Assembly (NCBI GenBank): GCA_050742535.1
Contig: JBOGIQ010000181.1
Location: forward strand, 1-11,713
DNA length: 11,713 nucleotides
Direction of reading: 5' to 3'
Source of the DNA: Gp6-AA40 sp050742535
GTDB lineage: Bacteria > Acidobacteriota > Vicinamibacteria > Vicinamibacterales > UBA2999
The position numbers were made by a program, and so were the translations under genes. The notes under the pieces were generated by a model that ran no database searches, had not been told where the DNA came from, and saw only the letters and a list, made by a program, of their open reading frames with translations. Within the stretch, counting starts at the first letter, position 1; each line of letters starts with the position of its first letter. Of this stretch, positions 1 through 9,200 are shown in pieces.

Positions 1-2150
1 GCCACCACCTCCACATCCCCGTCCCGGCGCAGCACCGTGATTCCCACATCATGCGCGTGGCGGGTGAGGAGCAGGTCGACGCTGGCGTCGACGACGCGCA
101 GGTTGACGATGCGCAGCCACTCCAGTTCGGCGGGCAGAATCCCGCGGACGAACGACACCTGCCGGGCGGTGCCGTTCACATGGATGCCAAGGCAGGACTG
201 GAGGAGGAGGAAGACCGCGGCGGCGGCCCACGACTGCGGCGCGCAGGCCACTGGATAGAGGGTGGGGAAACCGCCCGGCCGGCGGTGGAATCCACAAATC
301 AGCTCCGGCAGGCGATGCAGTTCGACCATCCGACTCAAATCGAACGTCGCGCTCAGCAGCCGCAGCGCGTGCGTCGTCAGGCCGTAGCGCGCAAATCCGG
401 CGGCGACGACCGCGGTGTCGTGCGGCCACACCGAGCCGTTGTGGTACGACATCGGGTTGTAGCGCGACATCCCCGCTTCAACGGTACGCACGCCCCAGCC
501 GCTGAACGAGGCGTCGCTCATCAGCGTGTCCGCGACGATACGCGCGCGCGGCGGCGGCACGATGCCGGAGAACAGGCAGTGCCCGGCGTTGGACGTGCGC
601 ACGCGGCACGGCTGCTTCTTGCCGTCGAGCGCCAGCGCGTAGGTGCCGAGGTCCTCGCACCAGAATGCGCGCTCGAAGCGCTCCTGGATCGCTGCCGCAC
701 GGCCCGCCCATCGCTTCGCCAGCTTCTGATCGCCGCGTGCCGTGGCCAGCCGCGCCGCGCCGTTCCACGCCGCGTAGGCATAGCCCTGAATCTCGCAGAG
801 GGCGATCGGCGGCTCCGCGAGCTGGCCGTCGTGATGGAAGACCGAGTCCCATGAGTCCTTCCAGCCCTGCTGGATCAGCCCGGTCCCGCTGCGGCGCGCG
901 TACTCGATGAAGCCGTCGCCGTCCACGTCGCCGTACTTGTCCATCCACTCGAGCGCGGCCTGAATGTGGCGCCAGAGCCGTTCGATCAGATCGGCGTCGC
1001 CCGTGCGATCGAAATACGCCGCCGCCAGCATCACGAAGAGCGGCGTCGAATCGGCGCTCCCGTAGTAGCGGCCGAACGGGATTTCGCCGAGCGCGGCCAT
1101 CTCGCCGTCGCGCATTTCGTGCAGGATTTTTCCCGGCTGGGCGTCCTGCTCGTCGCGCCTGGCGGTGGCCTGCGTCTCGGCGAGGAACGTGAGGACACCG
1201 CGGGCGATCTGCGGCGCCAGCCACAGCAGCTCCAGTGCCGTCAGGATGCCGTCGCGTCCGAAGGGCGTGCTGAACCACGGGATGCCGGCGTACGGATACG
1301 GGCCGTACGGCGTCTCCGTCACCATCATCTGCAGATCCGCGAACGACCGCCGTACCCACTGGTTGAAGGCCTGATTGGAGCTGGAGACCTCACAGCCATC
1401 GACGGCCAGCTCCTTCGAGCGCCTCTGCTCGACGATCTCCTCGACGCGCGCGAACGCGCGCTTCTCGTCGGCCACTTCGCAGACGACCGCGATTTCGATT
1501 TCGGTCCATTCGTGCTGGTCGAGCGGCACGAGGAAGAACCAGCCGCCGTTGTCGCGGCGGTCCGGCTCGCGCAGCACGCGCAGGCGGGTGCGCCGCACGA
1601 CGCCGTCGAGCCCGCGATAGCGGAGCGACGCCGATCCGTCCCGCACGATGGTCGGCAGCATTTCGCCGCGTCGCGGCCGGCGCGATCCGCGCACCTCGAA
1701 GACGTCGGCGAAATCCGATTCGAAGCGGATCCAGATTGGCACCTCGATCGGCCGCAGCCCGTGGTTCGCGATCCGCACGCGATCGACGGCGGTGCCGTTG
1801 CCGAGCACGCGCGATCGGAACAGGTGCAGGACGCCGCGTTCGAGCACGACGTGGCCGTCGCGCACGATGTCCGGATTGGTCAGATCGGCGGAGAAGACCG
1901 TGTTGTCGTCGGCAATCGTGGAGCTCAGAAGAAGCGGCTGGCGGTTGCCGAGGAGCAGCTCCAGCCGCGACAGAAATCTCGTGCCGGCGTGAAAGAGGCC
2001 GTACGAGCCCGGCGGGCCCGCCATGATGTCGCCGTGTGGATCGAAGACGGCGAAGCTGTCGCCGTGCTTGAGGACGCGCAGCGGGGCGGATTTCTCCGCC
2101 TCGCTGATGATGGCGTATTGCTCCTCGATCTTCAGGATCTCGGACGGCAT
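1..2150 (-). CDS. Amylo-alpha-1,6-glucosidase / glycogen debranching-type enzyme, 3'-partial
   Basis: This is a predicted cytosolic glucosidase resembling bacterial amylo-alpha-1,6-glucosidases, which remove alpha-1,6-linked glucose from branched alpha-glucans. ATG is at 2150-2148 and the frame stays open for 716 codons to the left edge, with no stop in the window. Seen: the N-terminal beta-rich module, about residues 20-240, resembles the GDE N-terminal domain (HGDSFAVFDPHGDI at 29-42, GLFHAGTRFLSRLEL at 51-65, LSSTIADDN at 75-83). An (alpha/alpha)6-barrel-like region, about 255-650, has GIPWFSTPFGRDGI at 289-302, YYGSADSTPLFV at 362-373, DGDGFIEY at 410-417, QQGWKDSWDS at 427-436 and NPMSYHNGSVWPHD at 565-578. 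Asp300, Asp432 and Asp435 are candidate acidic active-site residues. No signal peptide is seen. Relatives are about 700-730 residues, so little is likely missing. Its start overlaps the GT4 stop and a GGGAG ribosome site lies 7 bases upstream. The natural substrate could be another gluco-oligosaccharide; biochemical specificity is inferred. Confidence 0.88.
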   Translation of the reverse strand, partial: MPSEILKIEEQYAIISEAEKSAPLRVLKHGDSFAVFDPHGDIMAGPPGSYGLFHAGTRFLSRLELLLGNRQPLLLSSTIADDNTVFSADLTNPDIVRDGHVVLERGVLHLFRSRVLGNGTAVDRVRIANHGLRPIEVPIWIRFESDFADVFEVRGSRRPRRGEMLPTIVRDGSASLRYRGLDGVVRRTRLRVLREPDRRDNGGWFFLVPLDQHEWTEIEIAVVCEVADEKRAFARVEEIVEQRRSKELAVDGCEVSSSNQAFNQWVRRSFADLQMMVTETPYGPYPYAGIPWFSTPFGRDGILTALELLWLAPQIARGVLTFLAETQATARRDEQDAQPGKILHEMRDGEMAALGEIPFGRYYGSADSTPLFVMLAAAYFDRTGDADLIERLWRHIQAALEWMDKYGDVDGDGFIEYARRSGTGLIQQGWKDSWDSVFHHDGQLAEPPIALCEIQGYAYAAWNGAARLATARGDQKLAKRWAGRAAAIQERFERAFWCEDLGTYALALDGKKQPCRVRTSNAGHCLFSGIVPPPRARIVADTLMSDASFSGWGVRTVEAGMSRYNPMSYHNGSVWPHDTAVVAAGFARYGLTTHALRLLSATFDLSRMVELHRLPELICGFHRRPGGFPTLYPVACAPQSWAAAAVFLLLQSCLGIHVNGTARQVSFVRGILPAELEWLRIVNLRVVDASVDLLLTRHAHDVGITVLRRDGDVEVV

Positions 2151-2152
2151 CA
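2148..2152 (-). other. TGATG stop/start overlap (translational coupling junction)
   Basis: On the minus strand the TGA stop of the GT4 gene (2152-2150) shares one base with the ATG of the debranching-type gene (2150-2148). Such overlaps usually mean the two proteins are made from one transcript in linked amounts. The overlap is seen directly; coupling is inferred. Confidence 0.85.
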
Positions 2153-3208
2153 CGATACTCCCGTCAGCATCGGCCTCGATCGCCGGTCCGACAGCAGTCG
2201 CTCGTAGAGCGACAGGTAGTCGGTCGCCATGCGCGTGACGTTGAAGCGGTGCTCGAAGACCGCGCGGCAGGTGTGGCGATCGAGCCTGCCCACCGCGCGC
2301 GTGGCGGCAATCGCGTCCTCCACGCTGTCCACGATGAAGCCGGTGACGCCGTGCTCGATGACTTCCTCGACCGAACCGCCGCGGAACGCCACCACCGGGA
2401 CGCCGCACGCCAACGCTTCGATCATCACCAGGCCGAACGGCTCCGGCCAGTCGATGGGGAAGAGCAGCGCCGAGGCGTTGCCGAAGAATTCGTTTTTCTG
2501 CGTCTCGTCGATTTCGCCGATGTATTCGACGAGCGGGTGGTCGAGCAGGTGGTGGATCTCGCGCTCGAAGTAGTCGCGATCGGCGGGATCGACCTTGGCG
2601 GCAATCCGCAGCCGCCGGCCGACCGCGGTGGCAATGGCAATCGCGCGATCGACGCGTTTTTCCGGAGAGATCCGGCCGACGAACGCCAGGTAGTCGCCCG
2701 GGCCGGGATGAAATCGCAGCAGGTCGAGCGGCAGGCCGTGGGGGATCGTGGCGGCCCAGCCGGCGTCGGGAAGCGGCTCGCGCTGCGCATCAGAAATTGA
2801 CACGACCGGGATGTCGTCGAACTCGGCATACAGCGGCACGAGCTCAGGGATATCGAGCCGTCCGTGCAGCGTGGTCACGTGCGCGACCGGCAGTCGACGA
2901 GACGAGGGGAAGTGAAACTGCGAGATGTGAAAGTGAATGACGTCGAACTCATCCGCGGACTGGATGACCTGCTCGAGCATCAGGATCTGCGGCGCGAAGC
3001 TGTCGCGGATGTCGGTGTCGAGCCGAATCGCGCGCGGCGTGGTCGAGACGAGCCTGGCCGAGGTCTGCGAGTCGCCGCTCGCGAACAGCGTCACGTCATG
3101 ACCGAGCCGGACCAGCTCTTCGGTGAGAAACGAGACGACCCGCTCGGTGCCGCCGTACAGCCGAGGCGGCACACTCTCCGCGAGAGGGGCGACTTGGGCA
3201 ATGCGCAT
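2150..3208 (-). CDS. Glycosyltransferase family 4 protein (GT-B fold)
   Basis: This is a retaining sugar-nucleotide-dependent glycosyltransferase of 352 residues, a usual length for GT4. It is predicted cytosolic, with no signal peptide or membrane segment. Seen: the N-terminal Rossmann half opens with MRIAQVAPLAESVPPRLYGG, carrying the glycine-rich acceptor-side loop (YGGTE, 18-22); an IHFH strand at 91-94; TLHGRLD at 113-119; FVGRISPEKR at 176-185, where Arg179 and Lys184 are the usual donor-phosphate contacts; and the EX7E motif Glu256/Glu264 within PEPFGLVMIEA, followed by ACGVPVVAF and GVTGFIV. The start ATG at 3208 fits the family N-terminus. An in-frame ATG at 3322 would add 38 very basic residues and overlap the upstream gene, so it was not used. 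Shine-Dalgarno upstream of 3208 is poor. The gene lies 43 bases after the glucan synthase and its TGA overlaps the next ATG. Donor and acceptor cannot be read from sequence. Proteins like this are often annotated only as GT4 or group 1 transferases. Confidence 0.92.
   Translation of the reverse strand: MRIAQVAPLAESVPPRLYGGTERVVSFLTEELVRLGHDVTLFASGDSQTSARLVSTTPRAIRLDTDIRDSFAPQILMLEQVIQSADEFDVIHFHISQFHFPSSRRLPVAHVTTLHGRLDIPELVPLYAEFDDIPVVSISDAQREPLPDAGWAATIPHGLPLDLLRFHPGPGDYLAFVGRISPEKRVDRAIAIATAVGRRLRIAAKVDPADRDYFEREIHHLLDHPLVEYIGEIDETQKNEFFGNASALLFPIDWPEPFGLVMIEALACGVPVVAFRGGSVEEVIEHGVTGFIVDSVEDAIAATRAVGRLDRHTCRAVFEHRFNVTRMATDYLSLYERLLSDRRSRPMLTGVS
2158..2162 (-). promoter_or_regulatory. Ribosome binding site of the debranching-type gene
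   Basis: GGGAG on the minus strand ends 7 bases before the ATG at 2150-2148. It lies inside the last codons of the GT4 gene. This spacing supports the chosen start of the debranching-type gene and reinitiation by ribosomes finishing the GT4 gene. Confidence 0.7.
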
Positions 3209-3251
3209 GTACCCGACATGCGTGCAAAATCCGTGTGAGGGTGGTTGAACC
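3209..3251 (-). other. Short spacer between glucan synthase and GT4 genes
   Basis: These 43 bases separate the TAG stop of the synthase from the ATG of the GT4 gene. I see no GC-rich hairpin plus T-run that would end transcription, no convincing promoter, and only a weak GGG-containing ribosome site (GTCGGGTAC just before the ATG). The heptamer GGTTCAA occurs twice, nine bases apart, across the synthase stop codon. This may be chance. The spacer is compatible with read-through transcription. Confidence 0.6.
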
Positions 3252-6200
3252 CTATTGAACCTGCGAAGGAGCCGCCGACACAGCCACCGGCGCATGTGAT
3301 GTCTGTGGGGCTCCCAGAACAACCGTCACCTCGTGCTCGCCGCCATCATCGACAAACGGCACCGCAGCGGCGTCGACGGTCGAGCCATCGAGGGTTGCTG
3401 ACGCGACGCCGCAGGATCGCTGCTCGGGATTCAGGACCGCGAATCGATACCGCGTTCGGCCGATCCTCCAGTCGAGCGAGTACTGCGGCCAGATCGCCGG
3501 AACGCACGGGTTGATGCTGATCGTCGATCCGTTCCGCCGCACGCCGAGCAGCCACCGCAGTGCCGCCTGGTACATCCACCCGGCCGAGCCCGTGTACCAC
3601 GTCCAGCCACCGCGGCCGACGTGCATCGGATGCGCATACACGTCCGCGGCGATCGCATAGGGTTCGACCCGGTACCGCTCGGCGTCTCCGGGCGTCCGCA
3701 TGTGGTTGACCGGATTGATCATGTGGAACAGCTCCATCGCTTCGTCGCCCATGCCGAGCCGCGCCAGCGCGATGATCGACCACGCCACGGCATGCGTGTA
3801 CTGCCCGCCGTTTTCCCGGATGCCGGGCAGGTAGCCCTTGATGTAGCCGGGGTCGTGGCTCATGCGATCGAACGGCGGCGTCAGCAGCAGCACGATCTGC
3901 GCGTCGCGCCGCATCAGGTGTGCGCGCACGGCGTTCATCGCGCGCTGCGCGCGTCCCGGCTGCGCCGTTCCCGCGAGCACGGCCCACGACTGCGTCAGCG
4001 AATCGAGCTTGCATTCGACGTTCTGCACCGATCCGAGCGGCGTCCCATCGTCGAAGTACGCGCGGCGATACCAGTCGCCGTCCCAGGCGAGCTCGAGCAT
4101 GCCGGTCAGCCATCGGGCCTCGTCGCGATAGCGCTGTGCCAGATCGTCCCGGCCGCGGCGTTCGCAGAGCGGCGCGAAGTCGTTCAGCACGGAGACGAGG
4201 AACCAGCCGAGCCAGACGCTTTCGCCGCGTCCCTCATGGCCCACGCGATTCATCCCGTCGTTCCAGTCGCCGGATCCGATGAGCGGCAGGCCGTGCGCGC
4301 CGTACTTCATGGCCCGGCGGATCGCGCGGATCGAATGCTCGAAGACGGACCCCTGTTCCTCTGACGTCCGCGGCAGCAGGTAGGTTTCGGACTGGCCTGG
4401 CTCGAGCGCAGGCGCTTCGAGAAACGGCACGACTTCGTCCAGCACCGATTCGTCGCCGGTCTGTGAGACGTAGCTCGCAACCGCGTAGGGCAGCCACAGC
4501 AAATCGTCGGAGCAGCGGGTTCTGGTTCCACGTCCACTCGGCGGGTGCCACCAGTGCTGGACGTCGCCCTCGACGAACTGTCGTGCCGCCGCGGTCAGCA
4601 GGTGAGCCCGGCACAGATCCGGCCGCGTATCCATCAACGCGAGCACGTCCTGAAGTTGATCGCGGAACCCGAAGGCACCGCCGGGCTGATACGGCCCGCT
4701 GCGCGCCCACACACGGCAGGCAAGCGTCTGGTACAACAACCAGCGATTCACAATCAGGTCGAACGAGTCGTCCGGCGTGCGGACCTGCATGGCTCCGAGC
4801 ATGTCGTCCCACTGCCGTTCGACGGCCGCGAGCGTCGTACGTGCCTGCTCCACGGAGCCGTATCGCGTGGCCAGCTCGATCGCGTGCGACCGGTCGCGCC
4901 CCTGTCCGAGGACGAACGCCACACTTCGCGTTTCGCCGGGCTCCAGATCGCCGAGGATTTGCAGGGCGCCGCAGGGATCGAGTCCGGGGCCGGTGCGCTC
5001 TGCCAGCCGCTCGCGGAAGAGCGCCGCCGGCGCGCTCAACGTCCGGTGGCGCCCGACGAATTCGGTACGGTCGCCGGTATGCGAGTGGGGCGTCGCCGTG
5101 GCGCGCCAGAATGCGACATGATCGGCAAAGTCGGCGTTATATGCGTTGCGCGCGAGCAGGCCTCCGGCCTCCGCACTCATCTCCGTCACGACGAAACGCT
5201 GCTCGCCGGCGCGTGGCGGACCCAGGCACCACTCGACATATCCGAATACGCTGAGGCGCCGCTTCACATCGCCGGTGTTCGTCAGCGTCAACAGGGCCAA
5301 CTTGACGGGATCGTCCGGCGCCACGAACACCGTCAGTTCGTGGCGGATGCCGGCCACGGCGTGCTGAAAGCGCGTCACGCCTGCGGTATGACGGACGATC
5401 CAGCGCCCGCCGTCGGCGCGCCTGACCAGCGGCCCCGGCGTTGCCCCCCAGACGGCGCCGGACTCCTCGTCGCGCAGATAGATCGCCTCCGACGTCGGAT
5501 CGCTCAAGGGATCGTTGGGGAACGGTGTCAGCCGGTTTTCGCGGCTGTTTCCGGCCCAGGTGAACGCGGAGCCGCTGGCGCTGACAATCGTGCCGACCGT
5601 GTCGTTGGAGAGGACGTTCGACCACGGCGCCGGCGTCTCGCGCACGCCATCGAGGACCACGACGTAGTCGCGGCCGTCAGGCGTGAAGCCGCCGTACCCG
5701 TTATGCATGACGAGGGCAGGAGCGGGCAACGGAGCTGCGGCCTCCGGCACCGGCAGCTGCCCCGCGCGCGGAATGTCGTGAACGTCGAACAGCCATGGTG
5801 CGGGCCGCTCCAGCTGCGACACCAGATCGCCAAGCTCGCCGGCGAGCACGACACGGGCCACCGCTGAAAGCAGGTGCCGATCGGCGTCGGGCATTCCATC
5901 CGCACGAAGCAGAAACACCCCGCCCGGCTTGCCAATCCATCCCGCCCACGGCAGCTCCTGCACGAGCTGCAACAGCAGCCCCTGCATCTCGTCCAGATAG
6001 TCCGCCGGATGTTCGTTCAGGATGACGACATCGGCGCGCAGTCCCTTGAGGCGCCAGTACTCCTGTGCGTTCAACAGCTGCCGCACCATCGCCAGCGAGT
6101 CCACTTCCGCCACGCGCAGAAGCACGATCGGCAGATCGCCAGAGATGCCGTACCCCCAGAGGTTCTGCTGACCACGGTTGTTGGCGGCGATATCCGCCGG

Positions 6201-9200
6201 ACTGAGGCGCGACACGTCGAGCCCGAAGACGCGCGATGCCAGCCGGTCGAACAGCATCGCCTGCTCATCGCTCAATCCGAGGTGCTGCAGCGTGATATGG
6301 ACGTGGGTGAAGGCCATCGAGAACGCCCGGGCGGCGGCGTTTCCGTCGCGGTACTTCCGCGCCAATGCCAGCGCTGCGGTACGGTCGGCTGCCACGCCGG
6401 TGGCAAACGTCACGCGAATGACCGCGCCGGCCGGCAGCCGCATGCGCTCGCGCAGCGCGCCGACGGGGTCGAGCACGGCGCCCGTCGTCCCCGACAGCGC
6501 ACGGCCGTCGAGCACAATCGGATTGGCGGGTGAGCGGCCGCGGCCGATGAACCGTGCACGATCGGTTTCCCACTCGACGGCGCCGCCCAGCCGCGGGCCA
6601 TCCACGCCGAGCACGTGGAAGCCGACGATGGGCGATTCGTCGGCGGCGCGGGGACGGCGGCTGAACAGCAGGCCGGCGCTCTGGCGGTCGAACTCCGTCT
6701 CGACGAACAGCTTGCCGAACGCCGGATGTGCGAGGTCGTCCTCCGGGCGCGTCAGCGCCATCTCGACGTAGCTGGTCACTTCGATCTCCCGCGTTTGCGA
6801 GCCGCGGTTGGTGATCGTCAGCCGCCGCACGTCGACGTCGTCCTCCGACGACACCGTGATCTCGAGGCGCGTTTCGATGTCGGTGTCGCGGCGCTGGAAT
6901 GTAATCTTCTCGAGATCGAACGTCGCGTCGAAGCGGTCCGGTTCCTGGCAGACCGGATGATAGGTGGCGGACCAGACGCGATCCGCCCACGGATCGCGCA
7001 GGTAAATGTAGTGAGCGCCGGAATCCGACGTCGCATCGTCACGGCGGCGGGTGATGGCGATGTCGCGCCACATGCTGAAGCCGCCGCCGGCGTTGGTGAC
7101 GGCCGTGGTGTACCGGCCGTTCGACAGGAAGTGCGTGTGGACGTTCGTCGTGTGCGGCGAGCGGAAGCGCCTCGATGCGAAGACGGGCAGCGCCGGCTGT
7201 GTCGTGACGCTTTGGGCCGGGCGTGGCTGCGAGATGATGGCCTCGCGCGGTACCCGCTCCTGCAGGAGCAGCTCGGTTGCCTTGACGCGCGGATCGGCGT
7301 GAAAACGCGCGACGAAGGCATCCTCGCAGACGACGTTCGCCAGTGCGACGAGCGACATGCCCTGATGGTGCGCAAAGAAGGCACGGATGATTGCGGGCCG
7401 CGCCGCGGTCTCGGCCGGCGCTTCGACGTCACGGCCGCGCGGGTTGTAGTCGAGTGCTTCGTAAAAACCGAACCGGCCGTCCATGCCGAGCCGCGCGAGG
7501 TGGGCGAAGTTCTCGGCCGCCATCGACGGTGTGACCAGACTGGCGAGCGCGGTGGCATAGGGGGCAACGACCAGGTCGCTCTCGAGACCGCGTTTCAAGC
7601 CGAGACCCGGGACGCCGAACGCCCGGTACTGGTAGTTGCCCTCGCGATCGGTAAAGCCGTAGGCGGATTCCGAGACGCCCCACGGCGCCCCGCGCTGCCC
7701 CCCGTATTCGACCTGACGCCGAACGCTGGCGCGGCAGCTCTGATCGAGCAGCGTGCCGGGGAACGAACGCATCAGCAGCTGCGGCATCAGGTACTCGAAC
7801 ATCGTGCCGCCCCACGACATCAGCGTCGCGCGGCCGTCCACGTTGGTGACCAGCCGCCCGAGGTGAAACCAGTGATGCTGTGGGACGTCGCCTTTGACGA
7901 TCGCCACGAAGCTCGCGACGCGCGCCTCAGAGGCCAGCAGATCGTAGAAGGATGCGTCCAGCCGGCCGGGTCCCTCCGCATCGGCGAGCCGGTAGCCGAT
8001 GGAAAAGATTCGCCGCCGTCTGTCGTACAGGAACTCGAAGCGCATGTCGTCCACGAGCGCCGACAGACGGCCGGCGAGCTCCTGCAGCGCGTCGGCCGGC
8101 ACCGACTCGTCGATTGTCGAGCGCTCGACCGCTTCGAGGACCGCCCGGCACCAGTAGACGACGTCCTCGACGCCATCGTGCTCGTCGTGCGACAGCTCCG
8201 CGGCGGCGTTCGCCAGCTGCGCGGCGAGCGTCCAGACCGGTCCCATCGGACCGCGTGCCGCCGCCGCCGTCCGCGCGGTGTCGGCAACGGCCCGCGCCAG
8301 TCGATTGATCTCGGCGATCGTCTGCCGCAGCTCGGCTCGAGCTGACGCCGACGATGATGTGCCGGCCAGGACGTCGGCAGCGTCGGCAATGCCGCCAAGC
8401 CGTTGTTCGCGTGACTGCGGGCGCTCGATGAGCGCGATCAGCCCCTGCGCGAGCGCAACCATCGCGGCGGCGAGATTGCCGCTGTCCACGGTCGAGACGT
8501 AGCGAGGATGGAGCGGCGCCAGGCTCGCCGTGTCGTACCAGTTGAGGAAGTGGCCGCGATATCGTTCGAGGCGCTCGAGCGTCCCGACCGTCGCACTGAT
8601 GCGTTTGACGAGATCGCCGGTGGAAATGTAGCCGAGGTCGTGCGCGGCCAGTGTGGACAGCAGGCCCATGCCAACGTTGGTCGGCGACGTGCGGCGCGCC
8701 AGCCGCGGCTCGTCGCCGGCCTCCTGGTAGTTGTCGGGCACGAGCCAGGCATCGGCCTGCGTGATGAAGGTGTCGAAGTAGCGCCAGGTCTTGCGCGCCG
8801 TTCGCCGCAGCATCGTCCGCTCGCGATCGCTCAGCGGACGGACGCGCGCGCCAACGGGAAGGCTGAGCCAGTAGGCGATCCCTGGCGCCAGCGTCCACAG
8901 CACCAGGAATGGTGCCGCCGCCGGAAATGCGTCCGGGTCGCGTGTGATGATGCCCAGCGCGGCGACGCCCGCGATCGTCGGGCTCGAGATCATGTCGGCG
9001 ACGAATCGCCGCAGCCCCTGCCCGACGAGTCCCGCCGCCCGAGCCGCAGCCGCGGCCGCGGTTTCCCATTCCAGCAGCCGCCGCCGCGTGACGGCGAGGC
9101 GCACCAGCGTGACGCCGATGGCGTGCGCCGTGTCGAAAGCGTGAAACGCGAGAAACGTCAGGCTGAGAAATACCTGCGCCAGCGCGATGGCCGTATCGGC

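Noticed and set aside
535..562. Alternating CG run (cgcgcgcgcggcggcggc) as a Z-DNA or regulatory element
   Set aside because: It codes for a Pro/Arg-rich loop (PPPRARIV) in the debranching-type protein. Such runs are expected by chance at this base composition.
966..2207. A 413-codon plus-strand open frame as a gene
   Set aside because: It lies opposite the debranching-type gene, whose motifs are continuous; the plus-strand translation resembles no family.
3241..3260. GGTTCAA direct repeat as an operator
   Set aside because: The two short copies span the synthase stop codon with no promoter next to them. There is too little evidence to call a site.
3206..3322. Upstream ATG at 3322 as the GT4 start
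   Set aside because: It would add 38 residues dominated by Arg and His and overlap the synthase by about 70 bases. The family N-terminus MRIAQVAPL starts at 3208.
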